Below are positions 53,543 to 63,047 of a stretch of DNA of 64,000 nucleotides, one piece after another. The DNA lies in the NCBI RefSeq assembly GCF_007846095.1, contig NZ_VOEI01000005.1, forward strand, positions 124,001 through 188,000, in the 5' to 3' direction. The position numbers and the translations under genes are program-made. Position 1 is the stretch's first letter, and each line of letters begins with the position of its first letter. This DNA is from Mucilaginibacter achroorhodeus. Its GTDB lineage: Bacteria; Bacteroidota; Bacteroidia; Sphingobacteriales; Sphingobacteriaceae. Under the pieces are notes generated by a model. The model searched no databases. It was not told where the DNA came from and saw only the letters and a list, made by a program, of their open reading frames with translations.

Positions 53543-53572
53543 CAAATGTATGTACATATTGTAAATTATACA
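53543..53572 (-). promoter_or_regulatory. Candidate gntR promoter and autoregulatory operator
   Basis: On the minus strand, TACATTTG (53543-53550) matches the -7 consensus. It abuts the palindrome ATGTACAT (53550-53557) and is followed by the inverted element TTGTAAATTATACA (53559-53572). TGTACAT- and TTGTATAAT-type sequences recur at the operon promoter on the other side, supporting binding by the same regulator. Confidence 0.45.
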
Positions 53573-53626
53573 CACTTAAATTGCAAATAAATGAGTTCAA
53601 GCGCCTGAAATTTTTGTCAAAATAAA

Positions 53627-53657
53627 TTTGGATTAGAAGTTATAGTTTATATGTTTG
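53627..53657 (+). promoter_or_regulatory. Promoter of the PUL 4 operon
   Basis: TTTG at 53627-53630, a 19-nt spacer, and TATGTTTG at 53650-53657 match the Bacteroidota consensus TTTG-N19-TAnnTTTG very closely. Transcription would start near 53664, about 95 nt before the first gene. Confidence 0.65.
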
Positions 53658-53684
53658 TACATTATAAACCAACAATTATACAAA
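53654..53684 (+). promoter_or_regulatory. Candidate GntR operator overlapping the PUL 4 promoter
   Basis: TTTGTACATTATAA and, inverted, AATTATACAAA lie head to head with TTTGTA/TACAAA outer arms, overlapping the -7 box. Similar sequences occur at 53550-53572 (gntR side), and TGTACAT again near 53739. Binding here would block initiation. Confidence 0.45.
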
Positions 53685-53759
53685 TAGATACTGCATAATC
53701 ACTCTATGTGACTGTTTAGTCATATCAGCTCGGTGATATGTACATACATTACTACAAAA

Positions 53760-55568
53760 ATGAATTCTGATTCACTTGAACTTTTACAGCAAACGTCGAT
53801 ATACCCCGAGGTACGAAAAACTCAACAATTCCTTATGCCGGCGTATTTAAGCGATAAGCCTTCGGAGAAAAGTCAATATGAGATCTATCCTGCAGAGCAT
53901 TTAGGCGATGGTAAAATATTCAGCGGATTTAGTGCACTGGCCGATTATATCATTGACCATAAAATTGTGGTGATAGATGGATTTGGTGGAGTTTTTTGGG
54001 ATCGTATCCAATTAGGGCTTCAGCAGTGTTTTGATGAAAAGCAGTTAAGCGTCAACTGGATATCTGCTTCCGATTTCCTGAAGAACTCAAAAGAGGTTGA
54101 TAAACTGGTTGCACCTTTTCTTGGTGAAGATAACGCTGTATGGGGCACAAAAGCAAAACTTGAATTAGTTGATTTATTTGAGCCTGCTATCACAAAGCAA
54201 ACGCCGGAAAACGATTTTCCTATCAATATCATGATTGGGACCGGCGCTGCTTTAGCAGGTTGGGATGCTCCGCTGATTTATGTAGACCTGCCAAAAAACG
54301 AAATTCAGTTCAGGATGCGTGCAGGTAGTATAACCAACCTGGGAAGCGGGGAGATAGCGGAACCTTTTAAAATGTACAAACGCTTTTACTTTGTTGATTG
54401 GGTTTTACTCAATCAGCATAAAAAAGCCATTCTAAATCGTATTGAGGTAGTAGCCGATGCACAGTGGCCGGAAACCATCAACTGGATGTTTACTAAAGAC
54501 CTTAAAATAGGTCTTGATAAAATTAGCCGCTCGGTGTTAAGAGTGCGTCCCTGGTTTGAACCGGGGGCATGGGGCGGGCAGTGGATAAAAAACCACATCA
54601 GTGGTCTGAATAAGAATGTAGTGAACCTTGCGTGGTCATTTGAATTGATCGTACCGGAGAACGGATTGGTTTTCGAAAGCAACGGTAACTTACTGGAAGT
54701 ATCATTTGATACGATCATGTTTACTAACAACGAAAATGTGTTAGGTAAACACGCAGCCAAATTCGGAGATGAATTCCCCATCCGTTTCGATTTTCTGGAC
54801 ACTTATAATGGCGGCAATCTTTCGATACAATGCCATCCGAAACTGGAGTACATACAAGAAAATTTTGGAGAGAATATTACGCAGGATGAGACATACTACA
54901 TCCTTGATTGCAACAACGACGCAAGCGTTTATCTTGGATTTCAGGGTACGATTGACCCTGTAGCCTTCAAATCAGCGCTCGAACACAGTCAAGTTACGAG
55001 CGAGGCTATCGATATAGAAGAGTATGTACAAGTTCATAAAGCTAACAAACATGACCTGTTCCTGATACCTAATGGCACAGTCCATAGCGCCGGAGCCGGA
55101 AATCTGGTATTAGAGATAAGTGCGACTCCCTATATTTTTACATTTAAAATGTATGATTGGGTTCGCCTTGATCTGGACGGAAAGCCACGACCTATTAACA
55201 TTGACCACGCATTTAAGAACCTCGATTTTTCCCGTAAAGGTAATAACGTACAAGAGGAACTGATCTCAAAACCACAGATAATTGAAAGCGAACCTGGTTA
55301 CCAGCTAATACACCTGCCAACTCATAAAGATCATTTTTATGATGTGCACCGCCTGGAATTTGATCACTCAGTAAATGTTAAAACAGATAGTACCTGCCAC
55401 GTAATGATGCTGGTAGAAGGGCAAACCGTATTACTGCAAACCGCTGATGGTACTCAAAGGCAATTTGCTTATGCTGAAACGTTTGTTGTGCCTGCTGCCG
55501 CAGATTCATACACGCTGACCAACACAGGCGGTGGCCAGGCTAAAGTGGTAAAAGCATTTTTGAAATAA
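53760..55568 (+). CDS. manA: Class I mannose-6-phosphate isomerase with N-terminal P-loop-like domain
   Basis: 602 residues from ATG 53760; an in-frame GTG at 53733 overlaps the operator region and is less likely. The C-terminal part is the cupin-fold isomerase, with metal-site motifs IQCHPKLEYI, DETYYIL and LIPNGTVHSAGAGN. The N-terminal about 240 residues resemble a nucleotide-kinase fold (KIVVIDGFGGVFWDRI, INIMIGTGAALAGWD) but lack the Walker lysine. The enzyme converts mannose-6-phosphate to fructose-6-phosphate in the cytoplasm. It is the first gene of the PUL 4 operon, which supports mannose as the released sugar. No separate hexokinase is seen here; whether the N-terminal half has any kinase role is unknown. 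Confidence 0.85.
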   Translation: MNSDSLELLQQTSIYPEVRKTQQFLMPAYLSDKPSEKSQYEIYPAEHLGDGKIFSGFSALADYIIDHKIVVIDGFGGVFWDRIQLGLQQCFDEKQLSVNWISASDFLKNSKEVDKLVAPFLGEDNAVWGTKAKLELVDLFEPAITKQTPENDFPINIMIGTGAALAGWDAPLIYVDLPKNEIQFRMRAGSITNLGSGEIAEPFKMYKRFYFVDWVLLNQHKKAILNRIEVVADAQWPETINWMFTKDLKIGLDKISRSVLRVRPWFEPGAWGGQWIKNHISGLNKNVVNLAWSFELIVPENGLVFESNGNLLEVSFDTIMFTNNENVLGKHAAKFGDEFPIRFDFLDTYNGGNLSIQCHPKLEYIQENFGENITQDETYYILDCNNDASVYLGFQGTIDPVAFKSALEHSQVTSEAIDIEEYVQVHKANKHDLFLIPNGTVHSAGAGNLVLEISATPYIFTFKMYDWVRLDLDGKPRPINIDHAFKNLDFSRKGNNVQEELISKPQIIESEPGYQLIHLPTHKDHFYDVHRLEFDHSVNVKTDSTCHVMMLVEGQTVLLQTADGTQRQFAYAETFVVPAAADSYTLTNTGGGQAKVVKAFLK

Positions 55569-57025
55569 TGGCCATGGAAAAGACAATGCAACATAGAAAA
55601 GCTAACACCGGTAGTTTATATCTCTACCTTATTTGCCTGGTAGCAGCCCTTGGGGGTTTTCTTTTTGGCTTTGACACCGCGGTAATATCAGGTACGGTAA
55701 GCCTCGTGAAAAAAGATTTTTCACTGGATGCAGTCAGCGAGGGATGGTTTGTGAGTTGTGCACTGCTTGGCTGTATTGCAGGCGTAAGTTTCTCTGGAAA
55801 ACTGAGTGATAAATACGGGCGCAAACCAGTTCTGATCATTTCTGCCATCATGTTTCTGGCTTCGGCTTTAGGTTGCATGTGGTCTGGTTCATTCACGGCG
55901 CTTATTATTTTCCGTTTGATCGGTGGTTTAGGTATTGGTGTAGCCTCAATGGTATCGCCCTTATATATTTCAGAATTTTCGCCATCGCGTTACCGTGGTA
56001 TGATGGTATCCCTCTATCAATTGGCATTGACGATCGGTATCGTGGTGGCTTATTTTACCAATGCGTATCTGGCAGCACATACGCATGATAATTACGCTGG
56101 GGTGGGGATGCGAACCATTTTTTCAGCGGAGGTGTGGCGCGCCATGCTTGGCTTGGGTGCGTTGCCGGCGGGAATATTCCTGCTCTCGTTATTCGCAGTA
56201 CCAGAATCGCCGAGATGGCTATTGCTCAAAGGGCAGGAGCAAAAGGCAAAACAGATACTTATCAAGATAGACGGCGAAGAAGCTGCAACCGATGAGATAA
56301 AGTCATTTAAAAGCCAGAACGGTAACGATGATACATCTCTTAAAGAGCTTTTTAAACCTGTATATCGCAAGGCATTATGGATCGGCTTATTGCTCCCATT
56401 TCTTTCACAGGTATGTGGTATCAATGCGGTGATCTATTACGGCCCTCGCATTTTAGAACAGGCGGGCTTCACCCTTAACAGTGCCCTGGGGGGGCAGGTA
56501 ACAATAGGCCTGGTAAATGTTGTATTTACTTTTGTAGCCATTTTTACCATTGATATCTGGGGCCGCAGGCCACTACTTTACGCAGGTGTAGGGGGTGCGG
56601 TAACCGCGCTACTGATCATCGGTGTGCTATTTGCCTTAAACATTACTTCAGGGCCATGGATACTGATATTCATCCTCATGTTCATTGCCTGTTTTGCCTT
56701 TTCGTTTGGCCCGGTATGCTGGGTTATCGTAAGTGAAATATTTCCGAATGCAGTGCGTGGTAAGGCAATGTCATTGGCAACGCTGTCATTGTGGGTAGGC
56801 AATTTCCTGGTTGGACAGCTGACCCCGCTGATGCTTGAAGGTCTCGGATCATCATGGACGTTCTGGTTGTTCGCCATCTGTTGTTCTCCAGCACTGTGGC
56901 TTACTTGGCGGTTGATCCCCGAGACGAAAGGCCGCTCGCTTGAAAATATCGAAAAATACTGGAAGGACAATCACTATCAAGATAGCTCCAATGATTCCTT
57001 ACCTCTTGCTACTAACCATAAATAA
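55568..57025 (+). CDS. Sugar-porter MFS transporter (proton symport type)
   Basis: 485 residues, 12 transmembrane helices. The sugar-porter signatures are present: GFLFGFDTAVISGT in helix 1, GKLSDKYGRKPVLI in the first loop, VPESPRWLLLKGQ after helix 6, QVCGINAVIYYGPRI in helix 7, and PETKGRSLENIEKYW at the end. It moves a monosaccharide, by context mannose, across the inner membrane. The ATG overlaps the isomerase stop codon by 1 nt, so translation is coupled; a second ATG at 55574 is an alternative. It is 24 nt before susC4. Confidence 0.94.
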   Translation: MAMEKTMQHRKANTGSLYLYLICLVAALGGFLFGFDTAVISGTVSLVKKDFSLDAVSEGWFVSCALLGCIAGVSFSGKLSDKYGRKPVLIISAIMFLASALGCMWSGSFTALIIFRLIGGLGIGVASMVSPLYISEFSPSRYRGMMVSLYQLALTIGIVVAYFTNAYLAAHTHDNYAGVGMRTIFSAEVWRAMLGLGALPAGIFLLSLFAVPESPRWLLLKGQEQKAKQILIKIDGEEAATDEIKSFKSQNGNDDTSLKELFKPVYRKALWIGLLLPFLSQVCGINAVIYYGPRILEQAGFTLNSALGGQVTIGLVNVVFTFVAIFTIDIWGRRPLLYAGVGGAVTALLIIGVLFALNITSGPWILIFILMFIACFAFSFGPVCWVIVSEIFPNAVRGKAMSLATLSLWVGNFLVGQLTPLMLEGLGSSWTFWLFAICCSPALWLTWRLIPETKGRSLENIEKYWKDNHYQDSSNDSLPLATNHK

Positions 57026-57049
57026 CCAAACCAAACTAACCCAATAATT

Positions 57050-60000
57050 ATGAGATTGAAACTATTACAAAATGTAAAACTCAAATGGCTATACAGCAGA
57101 CCGATACTTATACTGTTATGTACAGCAGCAGGGGCAAGTGGTCCAGTGCAAGCCGCCTCTGTTGCTACAAATTTATACAGCACGGTTTTCCATTTTGATA
57201 AAACGGTAACAGGTCGCGTAACCGACGAAAATAATCAGCCATTACCAGGCGTAAATGTCAGTATAGCAGGTACAACGGTAGGTACCACTACCGATGTAAA
57301 CGGACGTTACCGACTTAATATTCCGGATGCTTACGCGGGCCGTAGTTTAACCTATTCTTTTATAGGTTATACAACACAAACAAATGCCATTGGCGATCGA
57401 AACGAGATCAATGTAAGCCTTAAGCCTAATAATACCAGCCTTAATGAGGTAGTGGTTGTGGGTTATGGTACGCAAAAACGTATTAACGTTACCGGGGCTG
57501 TAGGCACCATCAGTTCAAAGGACATTGAGAATAAGCCTGTACTTAACACCTATCAGGCATTGCAAGGCGAGTCTCCTAACTTAATCATCCAGCAAACAAA
57601 CCTCAATCCTGGTAGCGACGTAACGGTCAACATCCGCGGTGTGGGTACACTTGGAGACAACACTCCGCTTGTAGTTATCGACGGTATTGTTGGTGGTAAT
57701 TTAAACACGCTTAATCCAAATGATATTGCCAGTGTATCCGTACTTAAGGATGCCGGTTCTGCAGCCATCTACGGTTCTCGTGCGGCAAACGGGGTGATAT
57801 TGGTAACTACTAAAGCCGGAAAGATAGATTCAAAACCAACTGTTAATTATAACGGTAGTTTTGGTTTTCAGGATGCAAAAGTGCTTGTTCATAAGGTTGA
57901 CGCATGGGATAACGCTTATTACAAAAACCAATCGCTTGTTAATTCGGGTTTACCGCCTGCTTATACGCCTGAGCAGATACAAGCGCTTAAGGATGCGGGT
58001 AACGGTACCTGGGATATTGAACATCTGTTGAAGAAGGCACCTTTGCAATCTCACAATGTAAGTTTTAGCGGAGGTGGTCAAAATAATTCGTATTACGTAT
58101 CGGCGGGTTACCAGGACCAGGGCAGCAATCTGATCGGTAATGGGGGCACGGGTGCCAATTTTGGTTACCAAAAATACAATCTGAGGTTGAACCAAACATC
58201 TATAGTTGGGAAATTCAGGTCTAATATTATTTTAAACTACACCAAAACCAGGAATAAAACTAATAGTGTTGGCGACAACAATATTTTTGCTGATGCCAAT
58301 CGTGTTCCGCACAACTACAACTGGAAAGATGAGAATGGTAATTACCTTACCAATCCGGTTGCTTCACAGTATAACGAATATGGTGTATTAGAAAAAGGCG
58401 GCTATAACCAGGCCGATAATGACGAGATCTTTGGTGCTTTCAATGGTCAGTTGAGCATTACCAAGGATTTAAAACTGATAGGAGAATTTGGGGGTACCAT
58501 TCAAAACAACGGTACATTCTTCCGCCGTACACAGGTTAATTATTTACCCGCAGGTGTATATGGTAATGATTTGACCGTTTTGGATGGTAACAGTAAATCA
58601 TTATTGACCAATACTAAAATATCTACTGAATACACCAAAAAGATAAACGATCACAACTTTAAGATACAATTAGGAGTTTCCAGTGAAACATACAGCCAGC
58701 GTGGTTTTCAACTTCAAAAAACACTGACCGATCCTCTGTTGGGTACGCCAACCACCGGCACAATCGTAGATACGCAAAATTCTACTAACAGTATCGCGGT
58801 AAACTCGTCCAGCCTGCTTTCTGCATTTGGCCGTTTAAATTATGCTTACAAAGACCGATACCTATTTGAAGCGCTGTTCCGCGAAGATGCTTCGTCTAAA
58901 TTTGCGGCAGGCAACAGAGCCAGTTTCTTTCCGTCAGTAAGCGCGGGCTGGATAGTTACACAAGAATCCTTTATGGAGCCTTTAAGGAATTCACTGAGTA
59001 CATTAAAGCTGAGGGCTTCTTATGGCACCGTGGGCAACCAGAATGTTAATAATTACCAGTATCAAACCACTTACTTTAATTACCCTAACGCTTATGGTTA
59101 CGGCAACAACATAGTTGGCGGTGCGGGTACTAATATTGCAAACCGTGACATCACCTGGGAGAAAGCTGCAAAATTAAACATTGGCTTGGATGCAGGCCTT
59201 TTCAATGATAAACTGACTGCTACCTTTGACTATTTCCGGGAGATCCGCAGCAACATTCTGGCACCCCGTGCGGATGTGCCTTTTATATTTGGAGCAGGCT
59301 CTCCGGATTACAACGTAGCAAAAGTACGTAATACCGGCTGGGAAGCCTCAGTTACTTACAATTTGCGCGGCAGAGATGTTAGCCAAAGTTTTAGTGTAAA
59401 CGTTGCAGATAACAAAAACACCCTATTAAAGTTAACCGGCAGCGCAACTGAGACAATTTATAACCAAGACGTATTTCAATTGATACGCAGGGTTGGAGAG
59501 CCGATTACTCAATATTACGGTTATCAAACAAATGGCTTTTTCCAAAACCAGCAGGATATTGACAACTCTCCTAAAATAGCCGGTAACAGCGTGCAACCCG
59601 GTGACTTAAAGTTTAAAGACCGTAATGGTGACGGAATCATTGATGAGAAGGATAAAACGATTTTAGGTAACCCATTCCCGCGCTATACCTTCGGTTTCAC
59701 GTACCGCATCGCTTACAAAGGCTTTGACTTGTCCATATTCATTCAAGGTGTAGGTAAACGCGATGCATTTCTTCGCGGGGAGTTGGTTGAGCCATTCCAT
59801 TATGGCTATGGCGCTACAGTTTATGATCACCAAACCGATATCTGGTCCCCGAGTAATCCAAACGCACGTTATCCAATATTGGCAAATATTGGTTCGCCGT
59901 CAAATACCAACAACTGGCGCACCGGTTCAGACCTTTATAAGTACGATGCTGCTTACGCCCGCTTGAAGAACGTCAATATAGGATACAGTTTTAGTCAGGC

Positions 60001-60199
60001 GATAACAAAGAAGCTGGGCATCCAGCGTCTTCGCCTGTCGCTTATAGGCCAAAACCTGGCAACGCTTAGTAAATTGAAGTTCATCGATCCGGAAACATCA
60101 GAGTTCGGCAACAACCTAAATCCTGCCTCAGCATCAAACAGTGCAAGACAATATCCTTTACCGGTATTCTATGGGGCAGGCCTTGATATAACTTTCTAA
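57050..60199 (+). CDS. SusC/RagA-family TonB-dependent outer-membrane transporter (PUL 4)
   Basis: 1049 residues. A basic start and hydrophobic signal (SRPILILLCTAAGASGPVQA) are followed by an extra about 25-residue linker, the carboxypeptidase-like domain (GRVTDENNQPLPGVNVSIAG), plug (VVVVGYGTQKRINVTGAVGT, LVVIDGIVGGNL, RAANGVILVTTKAG) and barrel ending FYGAGLDITF. It imports the PUL 4 oligosaccharide. It is within the operon manA-MFS-susC-susD-susE-GH76. Confidence 0.96.
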   Translation: MRLKLLQNVKLKWLYSRPILILLCTAAGASGPVQAASVATNLYSTVFHFDKTVTGRVTDENNQPLPGVNVSIAGTTVGTTTDVNGRYRLNIPDAYAGRSLTYSFIGYTTQTNAIGDRNEINVSLKPNNTSLNEVVVVGYGTQKRINVTGAVGTISSKDIENKPVLNTYQALQGESPNLIIQQTNLNPGSDVTVNIRGVGTLGDNTPLVVIDGIVGGNLNTLNPNDIASVSVLKDAGSAAIYGSRAANGVILVTTKAGKIDSKPTVNYNGSFGFQDAKVLVHKVDAWDNAYYKNQSLVNSGLPPAYTPEQIQALKDAGNGTWDIEHLLKKAPLQSHNVSFSGGGQNNSYYVSAGYQDQGSNLIGNGGTGANFGYQKYNLRLNQTSIVGKFRSNIILNYTKTRNKTNSVGDNNIFADANRVPHNYNWKDENGNYLTNPVASQYNEYGVLEKGGYNQADNDEIFGAFNGQLSITKDLKLIGEFGGTIQNNGTFFRRTQVNYLPAGVYGNDLTVLDGNSKSLLTNTKISTEYTKKINDHNFKIQLGVSSETYSQRGFQLQKTLTDPLLGTPTTGTIVDTQNSTNSIAVNSSSLLSAFGRLNYAYKDRYLFEALFREDASSKFAAGNRASFFPSVSAGWIVTQESFMEPLRNSLSTLKLRASYGTVGNQNVNNYQYQTTYFNYPNAYGYGNNIVGGAGTNIANRDITWEKAAKLNIGLDAGLFNDKLTATFDYFREIRSNILAPRADVPFIFGAGSPDYNVAKVRNTGWEASVTYNLRGRDVSQSFSVNVADNKNTLLKLTGSATETIYNQDVFQLIRRVGEPITQYYGYQTNGFFQNQQDIDNSPKIAGNSVQPGDLKFKDRNGDGIIDEKDKTILGNPFPRYTFGFTYRIAYKGFDLSIFIQGVGKRDAFLRGELVEPFHYGYGATVYDHQTDIWSPSNPNARYPILANIGSPSNTNNWRTGSDLYKYDAAYARLKNVNIGYSFSQAITKKLGIQRLRLSLIGQNLATLSKLKFIDPETSEFGNNLNPASASNSARQYPLPVFYGAGLDITF

Positions 60200-60221
60200 G
60201 AACAGATAATAATTAAAATAT

Positions 60222-61859
60222 ATGAAAATGAAATTTTTTAAAAAGCTTTTGATCGTATCTGTTGCGGTTGTAGCGGCATCAGGTTGTAAAAAACTTGATA
60301 TTGCACCAACAGACCGGTTTTCTGATCTTACTTTTTGGCAGGTTGATGCCAATGTTTACAACGCACTTAATAATAATTACAGCCTGATATACAACAGCGG
60401 GCTGTACTTTGATGCCGAAGCGCTGTCTGATAATGCCTATTCACCATCAGGCGACTTGAATGTTATTGCCAGCGGCAACGCTACATCACAAACAGGCAAG
60501 TTTGCGGGTGATTGGAATAACTATTATTCGGCTATCAAATCCTGCAACATATTCCTGGCAAACATTGATAAAAATACTACGCTACCTGCTGCCACCAAGG
60601 CAAGATTGATAGCAGAAACCCGTTTTATCCGGGCATTTGAGCATTTCAATCTCACCAAGTGGTATGGTGATGTTCCAATCGTGGACAAAGATATATCACC
60701 GGAAGAAGCACAAACCATATCCCGCTCGCCAAAAACAGCGGTGGTGAAATTTGTTGTGGATGAACTGGAAGCGATCGTGAATGATCTGCCATCAAGTACC
60801 AATTTACCTGCAAATGAAAATGGCCGTATCACTAAAGGTGCTGCACTTGCTTTAGAAGCAAGGGTGTTATTATACCAAGGCGACCGCATGACTGATGTAG
60901 TGAACATTTGCGAGAAATTGATGAACGATCAGGGTACTTATGGTTCATATAGCTTGGAGAGCAGCTACAGTGCACTTTTTAGCGACCCTAACGTGAATAA
61001 AAACACCAAAGAAAGCATCTTATCATTACAGTATGTTCCCACACTACGTACATGGCAGAACTTTTGGGATTTTGCACCACGTACTGTCGGCGGCCGCGTA
61101 AGCAGCATGGCACCTACTCAGGAACTGGTGGACGATTACATTATGCTGAATGGTAAAGGTGTCAAAGAAGCAGGCTCAGGTTACAATGAAAATAACCCTT
61201 ACATAAATCGAGACCCGCGCTTAACCGCAACCATCGTTTATGACCGCTACACTTGGGTCAACGCAAATAATACAACTAAAACCATTTACATTAAACCCGG
61301 TACCGACCCTGTACAGCCAGGGTTGGACGAATACAGCGCCGGATCGCAGGCCGCATCGGCAACGGCTTATTACTGGAGAAAGTACTATGACCCAAGCGCA
61401 TTGGCAAACTTCGTATCAGGTAATAACCTGCATTTGATAAGATATGCCGAGATATTGCTTGATTATGCCGAAGCCAAACAAAGCGTTGGCCAGATGGATG
61501 CAACCGTATGGAATAAAACCATAGGTGCTTTACGCCAGCGTGCTGGCTTTACCGATGCAGGTGCTGTCACTTACCCGGGCAACACTAACATGACCAATAT
61601 TATCCGCCGCGAGCGCCGCGTGGAGTTGGCCATGGAAGGTATCCGTGCAGACGACATAAGAAGGTGGAAAGTTGCTGAAACCGTTATGAATGGGTACATA
61701 CATGGCGCCAAATTCTCGAACGATCAAAGTACAGATAACGGTTACATTAGAACGCAGCTTCGCAAATTTAACGCTAACCGCGATTATTTATGGGCTATTC
61801 CTGCACACGATGCTGACCTGAACAAAAACCTTGGTCAAAACCCCGGTTATACCAATTAG
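60222..61859 (+). CDS. SusD/RagB-family outer-membrane glycan-binding lipoprotein (PUL 4)
   Basis: 545 residues with lipobox AASGC (cysteine near residue 22). SusD landmarks are AETRFIRAFEHFNLTKWYGDVPIVDK, GRITKGAALALEARVLLYQGD, LHLIRYAEILLDYAEAKQ and RRVELAMEGIRADDIRRWK, ending NLGQNPGYTN. It is 22 nt after susC. It is about 90 residues shorter than the SusD proteins of PULs 2 and 3, and it is followed by a SusE-type rather than a DUF3823 protein, so PUL 4 belongs to a different SusCD lineage. Confidence 0.95.
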   Translation: MKMKFFKKLLIVSVAVVAASGCKKLDIAPTDRFSDLTFWQVDANVYNALNNNYSLIYNSGLYFDAEALSDNAYSPSGDLNVIASGNATSQTGKFAGDWNNYYSAIKSCNIFLANIDKNTTLPAATKARLIAETRFIRAFEHFNLTKWYGDVPIVDKDISPEEAQTISRSPKTAVVKFVVDELEAIVNDLPSSTNLPANENGRITKGAALALEARVLLYQGDRMTDVVNICEKLMNDQGTYGSYSLESSYSALFSDPNVNKNTKESILSLQYVPTLRTWQNFWDFAPRTVGGRVSSMAPTQELVDDYIMLNGKGVKEAGSGYNENNPYINRDPRLTATIVYDRYTWVNANNTTKTIYIKPGTDPVQPGLDEYSAGSQAASATAYYWRKYYDPSALANFVSGNNLHLIRYAEILLDYAEAKQSVGQMDATVWNKTIGALRQRAGFTDAGAVTYPGNTNMTNIIRRERRVELAMEGIRADDIRRWKVAETVMNGYIHGAKFSNDQSTDNGYIRTQLRKFNANRDYLWAIPAHDADLNKNLGQNPGYTN

Positions 61860-61882
61860 ACCTAATTAAAACAATATTGATC

Positions 61883-63001
61883 ATGAGAAAGCTAATGATG
61901 CTTGCAGCCATGTTGCTGCTTGCGGTGACATTCACCACTTCTTGTAAAAAAGACAACAAACCACTGAGCTTAAATCTTAATCCGGTAGGTACACTGGCTA
62001 CCCCAAATGATAATGCAGACGTAAAACTCGAACCAAATACTGCTGCGAGTGTGCTTTTTAAATGGGATGCACCGGATAACAATGACGGAGGCCTTATCCT
62101 TTACGAGGTTGCGTTTGACAAAGAGGGGGGCGATTTCAGCAAACCGGTAACCAGGATTTTATCTGATGGTGCTGGCGTACAAACACAGTTGACCATCAGT
62201 CATAAAGATCTTAATAAAATAGCCAACGCTGCCGGCATTGCCTCTTTAAGCGCGGGTAAGCTTAAGTGGACAGTGATAGCATCAAAAGGAACAAATGCCA
62301 GGCCAGGATCAGCATCGCGTACGTTGCAATTGGAGAGACCCGCGGGCTTTGCCGAAAACCCTGTTGATCTGTATATCACAGGTTCTGCCACAGAAGGTGG
62401 GACCGATATAAGCAAAGCTGTCAAACTTAAAAAGACCGAAGATGGTGTATTTGAAGTGTACACATCACTAAAGGCAGGAGATTATTATCTGACTGATAAG
62501 AATAGCGATGGTGGGAAAAAGTATTACATAGAAAATGGCATCATAAAGGAGGGCGCTGCAACCGTTAGTGTTTCCGGAGAAGCCAAAACTTATCGTCTGA
62601 ATTATGATTTTACTTCCGCCACTACAAAATCAATGCAGGTACAGTCGATAGGTTTATATATGTCTGCATATGGCACGGAGATAGGAACCCTTAATTATAT
62701 TGGTAATGGTGTATTTGAAGCGCCAAAAATTGCGGTGGAATTTTACCAGTTCTCATGGGGACGCGATGAACGGTATAAGTTTATACTGCACACAGCCGCC
62801 GGTAATGAATATCAAGGTAGTACAAATGCTAATAACGTTGCACCTGCAGGCCAGCCTGCATCCTACTTTTACCTGGTACCGGTTACAAACGCACAGTGGG
62901 ATAACACCTACAAGTTTGACCCTTCTGCAGATAGAAAAAATGTGAAGGTTGATGTTATGCTACAACCAACAGCTTATACTCACAAAGTAACTGTCCTTTA
63001 A
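61883..63001 (+). CDS. SusE-type surface glycan-binding lipoprotein (PUL 4)
   Basis: 372 residues from ATG 61883; a TTG two codons upstream is less likely. The lipobox is FTTSC (cysteine near residue 21). An immunoglobulin-like SusE domain (about 30-150) contains LNPVGTLATPNDNADVKL, VLFKWDAPDNNDGGLILYEV and LKWTVIASKG. Two further beta domains have the LYITGSATEGGTD and YQFSWGRDERYKFILH patterns of SusE/SusF starch-binding-like modules. It should bind and hold glycan at the surface for SusCD. It is 23 nt after susD and is followed by a hairpin. Confidence 0.85.
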   Translation: MRKLMMLAAMLLLAVTFTTSCKKDNKPLSLNLNPVGTLATPNDNADVKLEPNTAASVLFKWDAPDNNDGGLILYEVAFDKEGGDFSKPVTRILSDGAGVQTQLTISHKDLNKIANAAGIASLSAGKLKWTVIASKGTNARPGSASRTLQLERPAGFAENPVDLYITGSATEGGTDISKAVKLKKTEDGVFEVYTSLKAGDYYLTDKNSDGGKKYYIENGIIKEGAATVSVSGEAKTYRLNYDFTSATTKSMQVQSIGLYMSAYGTEIGTLNYIGNGVFEAPKIAVEFYQFSWGRDERYKFILHTAAGNEYQGSTNANNVAPAGQPASYFYLVPVTNAQWDNTYKFDPSADRKNVKVDVMLQPTAYTHKVTVL

Positions 63002-63007
63002 CATCAC

Positions 63008-63034
63008 ACAGCCCCACATACAGAATGGGGCTGT
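63008..63034 (+). terminator. Intercistronic hairpin after the SusE gene
   Basis: A 9-nt perfect stem (ACAGCCCCA/TGGGGCTGT) with a 9-nt loop lies 6 nt after the stop and 14 nt before the GH76 start, followed by TTTAA. It probably causes partial termination so that the enzyme is made at a lower level than the binding proteins. Confidence 0.65.
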
Positions 63035-63047
63035 TTAAGCTATCGTT

